DNA of 64,000 nt from Oscillospiraceae bacterium (GTDB taxonomy: Bacteria > Bacillota > Clostridia > Oscillospirales > Oscillospiraceae), in NCBI GenBank assembly GCA_021768185.1, contig JAETNP010000025.1:1-64000 (forward strand), given 5' to 3'. Of this stretch, positions 25,038 through 33,008 are shown piece after piece (position 1 is the stretch's first letter; every line of letters begins with the position of its first letter). The notes beneath the pieces are model-generated. The model ran no database searches and was not told the DNA's origin. It worked only from the letters and a program-made list of their open reading frames with translations. The translations under genes were made by a program, and so were the position numbers.

Positions 25038-27316
25038 AGGAAAGAACTCCCGAACCAACCGTCCAGAAGCTGATCGACAGCTACGGAAACTGGTTCCAAG
25101 GCGGCTGCGCCAACCAGCGAGGAAACGCGGCCCGCATGACGCGGCAATTATACCCCTATACCTCTATCTTCTCTCCGATCCGGGTGGGACGGCTGACCAT
25201 CAAAAACCGCGTCGTGATGGCGCCGATGGGCAACCTCATGATGTGCGAAGAGCTGGGCCGGCCCAGCAGTAAAATGATCGAGTATTTCACCGCCAGAGCC
25301 AAGGGCGGCGTGGGCCTGATCACCTCCGGTCTGATCCCCATCAGTCACGGCATTGATCCAACGGTGTCGGAGATCAGAAATGAGGTCATGATGCCCCGGG
25401 TCAGCGGCAGCCGTACCCTTATGTCCGGCTGGCGCGCGCTTGCGGAGAACTGCCACAGCTACGGCAGCCGGTTTTTCATCCAGCTCACCCCCGGCCTCGG
25501 CCGCGTAGGCCCGCCCACCTGCCTGGTGCAGCGCAAAAAATTCCCCGTTTCCGCCTCCTTCAATCCTAATTTCTACATCCCTGAGCTGCCCTGTATGCGT
25601 CTGAGCGACCACGCGCTGACAAACATCGTTAAGAACGCCGGCCAGGCCGCCGCGGACGCGAAGGCGTGTAAGATCGACGGCGTATACCTTCACGGTCACG
25701 AGGGCTATCTGCTGGAGCAGCTCACAAACCCCGCCTTCAACCGCCGGAAGCTGGGCAAATACGCGGACCTCAACCGGTTTGGCGTGGATATGGTCAAGGA
25801 GATCCGCCGCAGGGTGGGACCCAACTATCCCATTATGTACCGGATCGATTTGACGCTGGCCCTGGAGGAGACCTACGGCGGCAGAATGGACGAGGTGCGT
25901 TCCTTGAAGAAATTCAAGGGCGGACGCACCATCGCGCAAACCCTCGCCTATATGGAGGAGCTGGTGAAGGCGGGCGTGGACATTTTTGACGTAGACATGG
26001 GCTGCTATGACAACTGGTGGCTGCCCCATCCCCCCGCGGGAATGCCGGCCGGGTGTTTTTTGGAACTGAGCCGAATTGCCAAGGCGCATTTTGCGGAAAA
26101 GAAGATCCTGTCCAATCTGGGCGTGCCTGTCCCCATCGTGGCCGTCGGCAAGCTGGGCTATCCCGATCTTGCCGAGCAGGCGCTGCGCGACGGCATGTGC
26201 GACATGGTGATGCTGGGCCGGCCGCTGCTGGCCGACCCGGAATGGTGCAACAAGGCGTACGCCGGGAAGGTTTCGGAGATCTGTCCCTGCATTGGCTGTC
26301 AGGAAGGCTGCGTCAATGAATTTGTGGAGGGCGGCCACATCAAATGCGCTGTCAACGCCCGCACCGGTTATGAGGATATCGTACCCCAGGACCCCGCGAA
26401 GACGGAGCATTCCAAACGTATCGGCGTGGTAGGCGGCGGCCCTGCCGGCGTGGTGTTTGCCTTGAATGCCGCCCGCCGCGGTCATACCGTGGAGCTGATC
26501 GAGGCCTCCGGCGCCATTGGCGGAAAAATCCGTCCCGGCAGCGTGCCCGCTGTGAAGTTTGATTTTGCAAACTACCTTACCTATCTGGAGCATCAGGTCG
26601 CAGAAGCTGAAAAGCTCCCCAACTTCACCCTGCGCCTGAATACCTCCGCTACTGTCCAGTGGCTGAAGGAGCAGCAGTATGACGCTGTGATCTTCGCCAT
26701 CGGCACCAAAAACGTCTGTCCGCCTCTGCCCGGGCTGGAAAGCGCCAACGTCGTTCAGGCGACGGATCTGCTGGTAAAGCCGGAGCTGATGGGCAGCGCC
26801 AAAAAGATCGTGGTGGTAGGCGGCGGCGTCGTGGGCTGCGAGACGGCCTACTGGCTTGCCTATGAACACGGCAAAGAGGTTCAGGTGGTGGAGATGCTGC
26901 CGAACTTCATGCAGGGCGCGTGTACGGCCAACCGCGGGCACCTGATCCACTACATGGAGAAAGCCGGAGTCAAGCTCTATAACTGCACCAGAGTGGACTC
27001 CTTTGCCCCGGGCAAGGTGACGGTAACATGCAACGTGTCCAAAACCGTTCCCGACCCCTACAATACATGGCAGCCGCTGCTTCCGGAAAATATTCCCAAT
27101 CCCCTTGCCAAGGCTCCCGGGAAAGAAACCGCGCAGAAGGAGCTTGACGCGGATCTGGTGGTGCTTGCGATGGGCGGACGGGCGGACGAAAGCCTGTATC
27201 ATGAAGCCCTCGCCGCGAATGCCGCGCCGGAGCTGTATAACATCGGCGACAGCTTTGCCGCCGGACGAGTGCTGGAAGCCAACCGCGCCGCGTTCCAGCT
27301 CGCCATGAAAATTTAA
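25034..27316 (+). CDS. Old-yellow-enzyme type NADH:flavin oxidoreductase/2-enoate reductase
   Basis: 760 residues. Residues about 45-410 form the OYE barrel (FSPIRVGRLTIKNRVVMAPM, then HGHEGYLLEQLTNP). CPCIGCQEGCVN near residue 417 supplies [4Fe-4S] ligands. A FAD-binding Rossmann motif VVGGGPAGVVFALN follows near 462 and an NAD(H) motif VVVGGGVVGCETA near 592. This is the architecture of 2-enoate reductases, cinnamate reductase FldZ and BaiCD/BaiH bile-acid enzymes. It would reduce the alpha,beta-double bond that a dehydratase makes. ATG 25034 (RBS AAGGAGG) overlaps the preceding stop by 4 bases. An N-terminal extension of about 40 residues is unusual. Confidence 0.88.
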   Translation: MKERTPEPTVQKLIDSYGNWFQGGCANQRGNAARMTRQLYPYTSIFSPIRVGRLTIKNRVVMAPMGNLMMCEELGRPSSKMIEYFTARAKGGVGLITSGLIPISHGIDPTVSEIRNEVMMPRVSGSRTLMSGWRALAENCHSYGSRFFIQLTPGLGRVGPPTCLVQRKKFPVSASFNPNFYIPELPCMRLSDHALTNIVKNAGQAAADAKACKIDGVYLHGHEGYLLEQLTNPAFNRRKLGKYADLNRFGVDMVKEIRRRVGPNYPIMYRIDLTLALEETYGGRMDEVRSLKKFKGGRTIAQTLAYMEELVKAGVDIFDVDMGCYDNWWLPHPPAGMPAGCFLELSRIAKAHFAEKKILSNLGVPVPIVAVGKLGYPDLAEQALRDGMCDMVMLGRPLLADPEWCNKAYAGKVSEICPCIGCQEGCVNEFVEGGHIKCAVNARTGYEDIVPQDPAKTEHSKRIGVVGGGPAGVVFALNAARRGHTVELIEASGAIGGKIRPGSVPAVKFDFANYLTYLEHQVAEAEKLPNFTLRLNTSATVQWLKEQQYDAVIFAIGTKNVCPPLPGLESANVVQATDLLVKPELMGSAKKIVVVGGGVVGCETAYWLAYEHGKEVQVVEMLPNFMQGACTANRGHLIHYMEKAGVKLYNCTRVDSFAPGKVTVTCNVSKTVPDPYNTWQPLLPENIPNPLAKAPGKETAQKELDADLVVLAMGGRADESLYHEALAANAAPELYNIGDSFAAGRVLEANRAAFQLAMKI

Positions 27317-27327
27317 CACGTCCCCAT

Positions 27328-27363
27328 GATGGCCCGGTTCGGTTTCCGCCGAACCGGGCCATC
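27328..27363 (+). terminator. Hairpin ending the dehydratase-like operon
   Basis: Perfect 15-bp stem GATGGCCCGGTTCGG with its complement and loop TTTCCG, 11 bases after the stop. No T-tract follows, so strength is uncertain. Confidence 0.65.
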
Positions 27364-27386
27364 GCGCAGGATACGGGCGCACCGGC

Positions 27387-27456
27387 GGGGACTGCGCCTG
27401 CATACGCCGGGGACTGCGCCTGCATACGCCGGGGACTGCGCCTGCATACGCCGGGG
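27387..27456 (+). repeat. Three perfect tandem copies of a 22-bp unit
   Basis: GGGGACTGCGCCTGCATACG plus CC is repeated at 27387, 27409 and 27431 without a mismatch, followed by a GGGG remnant. There are no spacers, so it is not a CRISPR array. The 27317-27668 gap otherwise holds a terminator, a ferredoxin-like fragment and a promoter. Confidence 0.9.
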
Positions 27457-27510
27457 AAAATCCTTGCAGGACTGAGGAGAATACTTATGCTGTCAAAATG
27501 ATTTGCCGCA

Positions 27511-27681
27511 ATGGATAAAACGCAATGCGCTGTCCGGGGCGTGTGTGTAAATATCTGTCCGATGAGAGCGGTCAAGGTATCCGGCTGTCCCCGTACAGAT
27601 ACTCCTTCATGGGACTGGAAAGGACGCCTTTTCTGTGGTATACTTTCAGCAGGAAAGGGGGCGGAGACATGCGGGTCCTGA
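27511..27681 (+). pseudogene. Ferredoxin-like remnant
   Basis: A 56-codon frame whose first 24 residues, MDKTQCAVRGVCVNICPMRA and on, match the [4Fe-4S] ferredoxin pattern CxxCGxCxxxCPxxA, except that the second cysteine is Arg. The rest has no ferredoxin character, there is no good ribosome-binding site, and the end runs into the response-regulator start. It looks like a decayed fragment of a ferredoxin gene; chance resemblance is possible. Confidence 0.35.
27616..27644 (+). promoter_or_regulatory. Promoter candidate of the two-component operon
   Basis: TGGAAA (27616-27621), 17-base spacer, TATACT (27639-27644), 24 bases upstream of the response-regulator ATG. Confidence 0.45.
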
Positions 27682-28343
27682 TTGTGGAGGACGAGCGGCT
27701 GCTGGCGGATTCCGTCAAGGCGCTGCTGGAATCCCGGGGCTTTACGGCGGAGACGGCCGGCGATGGGGAAACGGGACTGGCTTACGGGGAGCTGGGGGTA
27801 TATGACCTCATCATCCTGGACGTGATGCTCCCCGGCCTGGACGGGCGGCAGGTGGTCCGGCGGCTGCGGGAGAAGCACTGCGGCACACCGGTGCTGATGC
27901 TGACGGCCCGATCCGGTCTGGAGGACCGGGTGGAGGGATTGAACGCCGGAGCGGACTACTATCTCACCAAGCCCTTCGACGCCCGGGAGCTGCTGGCCTG
28001 CGTCAACGCCCTGCTCCGCCGCCAGGGGGGACAAGTGGACGAGCTGCGGCTGGGAAACACCTCCCTGGACCTGGCGGCGGGGATGCTGAGCTGCGGGGAG
28101 GAACAGGTGCGGCTCTCCGCCAAGGAATTCGGCGTCATGCGCCAGCTGATGCAGAGCGGAGCCCGCCATGTTTCCAAGGAGTCCCTGCTGGAGAAGGTAT
28201 GGGGGTATGAGTCCAACGCGGTGGAGAACCACGTGGAGGTGTATGTGGGCTTCCTGCGCAAGAAGCTGCGCAGCATCGGGTCCAACCTCCGCATTGAGGC
28301 GGTGCGGCGGCTGGGCTATCATCTGGAGGTGGACGGGGAATGA
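27669..28343 (+). CDS. OmpR/PhoB-type response regulator
   Basis: 224 residues. Receiver domain 1-115 with acidic pocket VEDE, phosphoacceptor Asp51 in LDVMLPGLDG, LTARSG and the Lys in YLTKPFDARE. A winged-helix DNA-binding domain follows (about 125-222, ending VRRLGYHLEV). ATG 27669 is preceded by AAAGGGGGCGGAG. The gene overlaps the sensor kinase by 4 bases. Target genes are unknown; the neighbouring genes show no obvious binding repeats. Confidence 0.93.
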   Translation: MRVLIVEDERLLADSVKALLESRGFTAETAGDGETGLAYGELGVYDLIILDVMLPGLDGRQVVRRLREKHCGTPVLMLTARSGLEDRVEGLNAGADYYLTKPFDARELLACVNALLRRQGGQVDELRLGNTSLDLAAGMLSCGEEQVRLSAKEFGVMRQLMQSGARHVSKESLLEKVWGYESNAVENHVEVYVGFLRKKLRSIGSNLRIEAVRRLGYHLEVDGE

Positions 28344-29554
28344 TCCGGCGGCTGCGGCTGAAATTTGTTTTGATGAATATGGCCTTCGTCACGGCCCTGC
28401 TGGGGGCCGTGTTTGCAGTGGTATTGCATACCACGCGGAACGAGCTGGCCCAGGCCAGCCTCCGGGCCATGGAACAGGCCGCTCTGGAGCCGGTGGAGCC
28501 GGGCCGCCCGGACCGGCATCCGGGGGAGCGGGAGGGCGTGCCCTGCTTCGTCCTCCGGACGGGCCTCCGGGGAGAACTGGTCGTATCGGGGGACGGCTAT
28601 TATGATCTCACAGACGAGGACTGGCTGCGGACGCTGCTGGCCGCCGCCCTGGACCGGGGCGCCCGGGAGGGCGTGCTGGAGGACTACGGCCTCCGGTTCT
28701 GCCGGAGCGGGCCGCCGGATCGTCCGGTGGTGGCCTTCACGGACCTGTCCGGCGAAACGAGGACCATGCGTGCGCTGGCGCGGACCTGCCTGCTGGCGGG
28801 AGCTGCGGCCTTTCTGGGGTTTTTGGCAGTCAGCGTATTGCTGTCCCGGTGGGCGGTGGGGCCGGTGGAGCGGGCCTGGGAGCAGCAGCGGCAGTTTGTG
28901 GCCGACGCCTCCCATGAGCTGAAAACGCCCCTGACGGTCATCCTCACCAATGCGGAGCTCCTCCGGGAGGGGCCCGCCGGAGAGGAGGAGCGGCGGCGCT
29001 TCACGGACAACATTCTGACCATGGCACGGCAGATGCGCGCTCTGGTGGAGAGCCTGTTGGAGCTGGCCCGGGCGGACGCCCATCCGGCGGAGGGGGCCAT
29101 GGAGCCGGTGGACATGAGCCGCTTGATGCAGGAGGCGCTGCTGCCCTTTGAGCCAGTGTTCTTCGAGGCGGGGCTGACCCTGACGGGAGAAATTCAGGAG
29201 GGCCTCCGGGTCCGGGGAGCGGAGGGGCAGCTGCGGCAGATAGCGGATATCCTGCTGGACAACGCCCGGAAGTACACGCCCTCCGGAGGCGCTGTGACGC
29301 TGGCGCTGACCCGGAGCGGGCGGAGCTGCCTGCTCTCCGTCGCCGGGCCGGGGACGCCCCTCACCCGGCAGGAGCGGCAGGATGTGTTCAAGCGCTTTTA
29401 TCGGGCGGACCCGGCCCGGCGGCAGGAGGGAAGCTGGGGTCTGGGCCTGTCTATTGCGCAGGAGATCGCCGCCCGCCACGGCGGAAAGATCTGGGCGGAC
29501 AGCAGCGCGGAGGGCAACCGGTTCACGGTCCGGCTGCCGCTGCTGCGGGAGTAA
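28340..29554 (+). CDS. Membrane sensor histidine kinase
   Basis: 404 residues. Transmembrane helices at about 10-30 and 148-168 enclose a short extracytoplasmic sensor of about 115 residues. The phosphoacceptor His192 is in DASHELKTPLTVI, followed by N-box VDNARK-like LLDNARKYTPSGG and G-boxes GSWGLGLSIAQEIAARHGG. It should phosphorylate the response regulator encoded just upstream. The sensor domain is small and has no recognisable ligand motif. Confidence 0.92.
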   Translation: MIRRLRLKFVLMNMAFVTALLGAVFAVVLHTTRNELAQASLRAMEQAALEPVEPGRPDRHPGEREGVPCFVLRTGLRGELVVSGDGYYDLTDEDWLRTLLAAALDRGAREGVLEDYGLRFCRSGPPDRPVVAFTDLSGETRTMRALARTCLLAGAAAFLGFLAVSVLLSRWAVGPVERAWEQQRQFVADASHELKTPLTVILTNAELLREGPAGEEERRRFTDNILTMARQMRALVESLLELARADAHPAEGAMEPVDMSRLMQEALLPFEPVFFEAGLTLTGEIQEGLRVRGAEGQLRQIADILLDNARKYTPSGGAVTLALTRSGRSCLLSVAGPGTPLTRQERQDVFKRFYRADPARRQEGSWGLGLSIAQEIAARHGGKIWADSSAEGNRFTVRLPLLRE

Positions 29555-29561
29555 AAAACAG

Positions 29562-29611
29562 AACTGCCGGAGGCGGAACGCTCAGCGTTCCGCCTCCGGC
29601 ACAGTTGTTTA
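29562..29611. terminator. Bidirectional terminator between converging operons
   Basis: Long hairpin (16-bp core CCGGAGGCGGAACGCT with its complement, extended by AACTG/CAGTT around a 2-base bulge). The minus side runs into TTCTGTTTTTTA, a good U-tract for the gatD operon; the plus side ends GTTTATG. Confidence 0.8.
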
Positions 29612-29623
29612 TGCGTCGAATAC

Positions 29624-30358
29624 CTATTGATTTTTGATCCGCCCCTGCAGCTCCCGCAGGGTGGTCTCATAGGCCGAGCGCTGGCGGGGCTGCTCCGGCA
29701 GGGTTTCCGGACAGTCCCAGCCCTTCCGCGCAAAGAGCCGCCGGACAAAGAAGTCCAGCATCTGCGGATTCTTCACCAGCACCGGGCCGGTGAGGTGGGT
29801 GGCGTACACATTGCCGGAGACGTAGCCCTCCGGGCCGTGCTCCGCCTCGTTGCCGAAACCCAGGGGCAGTTCCCTAAACATTGGCGCAGTAATACCATGG
29901 GTGGTGCTGCACTTGTTCATGAAGCCCACCGCAGGAGCGTCCCACAGGGCAGATACCGCCACCACATCTCCGGGGTCCCGCCGGTCCGTCTCCACGGTGG
30001 TGAAGTCCGCCAGGGCGTATCCCGGCCAGACCTTGCCAGCCGCGTCGGTGACGGAAGCCCCCAGCGTCTCCATGGCGTTTCCGGTAAAGAGCAGCACCGC
30101 GCCGTCCTCCACAGCGGCTTTCAGCCGCGGTCCACAGCTGGAAGTGGAATGCAGGACGGCCTTCTGCCGCCGCTCGGTCCCCGCGCCCATATAGAGAAAG
30201 TCCGCGCCGGATACGTCCGGCTCATCCTCAAAGGTGATCTCCCGGACCGTCACCGTTACGTCCATGGCCTCCAGTTTGCGGCGGAGGACCGCTATATTGG
30301 CGTATTCCCCGTACAGGGACATGACATCCGGATACAGGTGCGCAATAGTCAGTTCCAT
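29624..30358 (-). CDS. gatD: GatD-like amidotransferase subunit without catalytic residues
   Basis: 244 residues, same size and fold as GatD, which supplies ammonia from glutamine for MurT-catalysed amidation of lipid II. In characterised GatD the nucleophile is Cys94 and the partner His189. Here the nucleophile elbow reads LLFTGNAMETLG (Thr92 in place of Cys) and the block normally reading TYLHGP reads THLTGP (Thr190 in place of His). Structure-level conservation (LPLGFGNE, VLVKNP) is otherwise good. So the protein is homologous, but glutaminase activity is doubtful. It follows murT by 2 bases. No RBS problem is seen. Confidence 0.8.
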   Translation of the reverse strand: MELTIAHLYPDVMSLYGEYANIAVLRRKLEAMDVTVTVREITFEDEPDVSGADFLYMGAGTERRQKAVLHSTSSCGPRLKAAVEDGAVLLFTGNAMETLGASVTDAAGKVWPGYALADFTTVETDRRDPGDVVAVSALWDAPAVGFMNKCSTTHGITAPMFRELPLGFGNEAEHGPEGYVSGNVYATHLTGPVLVKNPQMLDFFVRRLFARKGWDCPETLPEQPRQRSAYETTLRELQGRIKNQ

Positions 30359-30360
30359 GT

Positions 30361-31698
30361 TCAGCCCTCTTCCTTCTTCACCAGGCCCAGCAGCTTATCC
30401 CGGTCGGAGAAGCAGGTCACCACGTACAGCGCCGCGGCCCCGTCCGACTGGAGCAGCGCAGCGGCCTGGGGCACGGTGTCGCAGCAGACGATCTTTTCTC
30501 CGGGGATCTCCGTATAGTCAAATCGCATGGCCAGGTCGTTGACGTACTTTCCGCAGAGGATGATTTTTTCCACATGAGCGCAGTTCAGCTGATGAAAATC
30601 AATATCCCACAGCCAGCTGGTCTCGCCGGTGAAGTACTTCCGGCTGATGGCATCCACAATGATAAGGACCTCACAGGGCTCCTTTGTGTGGGCGATATAA
30701 CTCAGGTTGGTGTCGTAGGCCACCGAATTCTCGTGCTTGCTGGTGAGCAGGGTGCCGTGATGGCTCCCCAGGGTGAAGCGGACCATGCGGCCGTTTTTCA
30801 GGATATAGTTGTTGATGATCTGGGCCATAGTGTCCTTATCCACCCCCGCCAGAGAGCAGACAGACCAGGCCGCCAGGATGTTGTACACGTTATAGATGCT
30901 CTTGAAGGCCAGGGAAATCTCTGTTTCCCCGTCGATGGTCAGCGTTCCCTTCTCCAGGTCCAGGGCGGTGACGGCGAAATCCGTGTCGTGCCGGTGGTGG
31001 CCGCAGTCCGCGCAGCGGTAGTGGCCGATGTGCTCGTAGTGGTAGCAGCTGTACGCCATCCTGCCGCAGCACACCGGGCAGCGAGCGCCGTCATGGTAGA
31101 CGCCGTGGTGCTCCTTTGTGCTGACGGAGCACTCATCCAGCCCGAACCACTTCACCTTCCCGTGGTCCCGGGCGAAGCAGGAGACCAGGGGATCGTCGGC
31201 GTTCAGCACCAGGGTGGTGTCCGGATGGATGGCGGGGAGAATGGCGTCGTAGACCCACTCCGGATGGCCGTTCCGGGTCAGCTGGTCCCGGTAGAGGTTG
31301 GTAATCACAAAGTGGGTGGGGTGGAACCACTTGAAAGACCGGCGGGCGTAGCGCTCGTCGCTCTCCAGCAGCAGCACATCGGCCTTCATTTTGCCGCCCA
31401 GGGTGCTGTTGCTGAGAATCAGGGTGGTCACGCCCTCGATCTGGTTGGAGCCCTCCTCGTTATATACTACCGTTTTGCCGCCCGCCCGGAGGATGGCGGC
31501 GATCATCTCCACGGTGGAGGTCTTCCCGTTGCTGCCGGTGACGGCGATGACGCAGGGGGGCAGCTTCACCCGGCCCAGCACGTCGGGACAGATCTTCAGG
31601 GCGTATTTGCCCGGCAGGCTGCTGCCCTTGCCCACCAGCTTGCCGATGAAGCGCAGCAGGCGGCAGACCACCGCGGCCAGAAACAGTCTCATGTTCAA
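30361..31698 (-). CDS. murT: MurT-like Mur ligase (lipid II isoglutaminyl synthase subunit)
   Basis: 445 residues. An N-terminal hydrophobic helix is followed by the Mur ligase ATP loop VTGSNGKTSTVEMI, LLESDERYARRS and LNADDPL. A four-Cys zinc ribbon (CPVCC and CADCG, about residues 205-235) typical of MurT is inserted in the central domain. The C-terminal domain has SWLWDIDF, which in MurT carries the catalytic Asp. The loop that usually reads NPxGFNQ is ENSVAYDTNLSYI here, so it too is divergent. Forms a complex with GatD encoded downstream; acts on lipid II glutamate. Confidence 0.85.
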   Translation of the reverse strand: MNMRLFLAAVVCRLLRFIGKLVGKGSSLPGKYALKICPDVLGRVKLPPCVIAVTGSNGKTSTVEMIAAILRAGGKTVVYNEEGSNQIEGVTTLILSNSTLGGKMKADVLLLESDERYARRSFKWFHPTHFVITNLYRDQLTRNGHPEWVYDAILPAIHPDTTLVLNADDPLVSCFARDHGKVKWFGLDECSVSTKEHHGVYHDGARCPVCCGRMAYSCYHYEHIGHYRCADCGHHRHDTDFAVTALDLEKGTLTIDGETEISLAFKSIYNVYNILAAWSVCSLAGVDKDTMAQIINNYILKNGRMVRFTLGSHHGTLLTSKHENSVAYDTNLSYIAHTKEPCEVLIIVDAISRKYFTGETSWLWDIDFHQLNCAHVEKIILCGKYVNDLAMRFDYTEIPGEKIVCCDTVPQAAALLQSDGAAALYVVTCFSDRDKLLGLVKKEEG

Positions 31699-32390
31699 TC
31701 ACTCCTTGTATCCGCTAAGAATGCTGCCACGGCCTCGTTGAATTCGTCGGGATTTTTGGCGGCAATGAAATGGTCCCCCACGATCATCTCCAGCCGGCCC
31801 TGGGGCAGGCTGCGGGCGATGAGCAGGGTGTGAGAATCCCGGATCATGTCCCGGGTGCCCACAATCACCAGAGTGGGGATGTACAGCTTTTGCAGCGCCT
31901 CCGCCGGGATATGGGGCTCCTTGACCATCAGGCCCAGGATTTCCGCGTTCTTCTTCGCCTTGGGGCTCATTTTGGCAAAGAGGGAGGCGAGGGCGTACCC
32001 CAGCACAATGGGGAACTGTATGTGGAACTTCACCCCGCGGGGGTCCAGGTTGGCCCCGTTGAGGATCAGCCGGTCCACCCGGTCCGGGTGGGCCAGGGCG
32101 AAGGTCAGGGCGATGTTTCCCCCGTCGCTGAATCCCAGAATGTTGGCCCGCTGTATCGCTTCCCCGTCCATGAGCTCCAGCAAATCCTGAGCGAACTGTT
32201 CCATGGTGAAGGGGGCGTCTCCCCGAGGAGAAGCGCCGTGGCCCCGGGTGTCGATGGCGTAGACGGTGTAGTGGAGGGAGAAGGCATCCATCTGGTGGAC
32301 AAAATAGCTCCCGTCCTCTCCGTTGCCGTGAAGCAGCAGCAAAGGCGGCCCCGCCCCCTGCCGGGTGTAGTGCAGGAATGTGTCAGCCAT
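31695..32390 (-). CDS. Alpha/beta-hydrolase
   Basis: 231 residues. Oxyanion-hole motif LLLLHGNGEDG near residue 20, nucleophile elbow GFSDGG near residue 85 and the final His in VGDHFIAAKNPDEF. The acid is probably the Asp in VGTRDMIRD. Covers esterases, lipases and thioesterases; the substrate is unknown. I choose ATG 32390 behind AAAGGGGCG, since the upstream alternative runs through the 3' end of the acetyltransferase region. Overlaps murT by 4 bases, so it is co-translated with the cell-wall amidation genes. Confidence 0.85.
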   Translation of the reverse strand: MADTFLHYTRQGAGPPLLLLHGNGEDGSYFVHQMDAFSLHYTVYAIDTRGHGASPRGDAPFTMEQFAQDLLELMDGEAIQRANILGFSDGGNIALTFALAHPDRVDRLILNGANLDPRGVKFHIQFPIVLGYALASLFAKMSPKAKKNAEILGLMVKEPHIPAEALQKLYIPTLVIVGTRDMIRDSHTLLIARSLPQGRLEMIVGDHFIAAKNPDEFNEAVAAFLADTRSD

Positions 32391-32415
32391 GGTATCGCCC
32401 CTTTCTTTTGAAAGT

Positions 32416-33006
32416 TCAGATTTTCTCGATGTAATGGTCCGCGTACCGCTCCCAGTACTTCCAGTATACCCGCTCCTCATTGCCGTCCAGGTTCAGCTGG
32501 TAGAGCCGGAAGGTCACGGGAATGTTCTTGGGCTGCCACTGCTCCCGGTAGGTATACTGATACCGCATCCCCAGGGCCCGCATCACACCGCCGCTGCGGG
32601 GATTGTTGATATCGTGGGTCGCGGTGATAAAGGGGGCCCCGTCCCGTTTCGCCTGTTCCGCCACCGCCCGGGCCGCCTCGGCGGTAATTCCTCTGCGCCA
32701 GAACTCTCTGGACAGGCCGTAGCCCAGATCGTGGGCCTCCTCCAGACTCAGGTGTACATATCCGATGGGGATGTCATCGGTTTTCAGGCAGACCGCGTAC
32801 CGGTAGCCCCGGGGCTGGCGGTAGAACGCTGCATACTCCGCAAACAGCCGCTCCGCTTCCTGATAAGAGGCCAGCGGGTGCCATGGCAGGTAAGTATTGA
32901 CTTCCCTGTCGCTGTAAATGGCATACAGCGCAGGGATATCCTCCTTGCGGAACCGCCGCAGGATCAGCCGTTCCGTCTTCAGCGCCGGTGTATTCCGTAT
33001 CTCCAT
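32416..33006 (-). CDS. GNAT-family N-acetyltransferase (RimJ/RimL type)
   Basis: 196 residues. TERLILRRFRKEDIPAL at the N-terminus is the RimJ/RimL signature; GYGLSREFWRRGITAEAARA is the acetyl-CoA-binding motif A, and NPRSGGVMRALGM the motif B region. It would acetylate an amino group on a protein N-terminus or small molecule. A GTG at 33012 overlaps the mnmG stop by 4 bases, but ATG 33006 lies 8 bases from GGAG and is preferred. Part of the mnmG-murT-gatD gene string. Confidence 0.85.
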   Translation of the reverse strand: MEIRNTPALKTERLILRRFRKEDIPALYAIYSDREVNTYLPWHPLASYQEAERLFAEYAAFYRQPRGYRYAVCLKTDDIPIGYVHLSLEEAHDLGYGLSREFWRRGITAEAARAVAEQAKRDGAPFITATHDINNPRSGGVMRALGMRYQYTYREQWQPKNIPVTFRLYQLNLDGNEERVYWKYWERYADHYIEKI

Positions 33007-33008
33007 AC

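Noticed and set aside
25148-27403. 751-codon minus-strand frame opposite the enoate-reductase-like gene
   Set aside because: Shadow of high-GC codon use; no family similarity.
27387-27456. Possible CRISPR array
   Set aside because: The 22-bp repeats are directly adjacent with no spacers and no cas genes are present.
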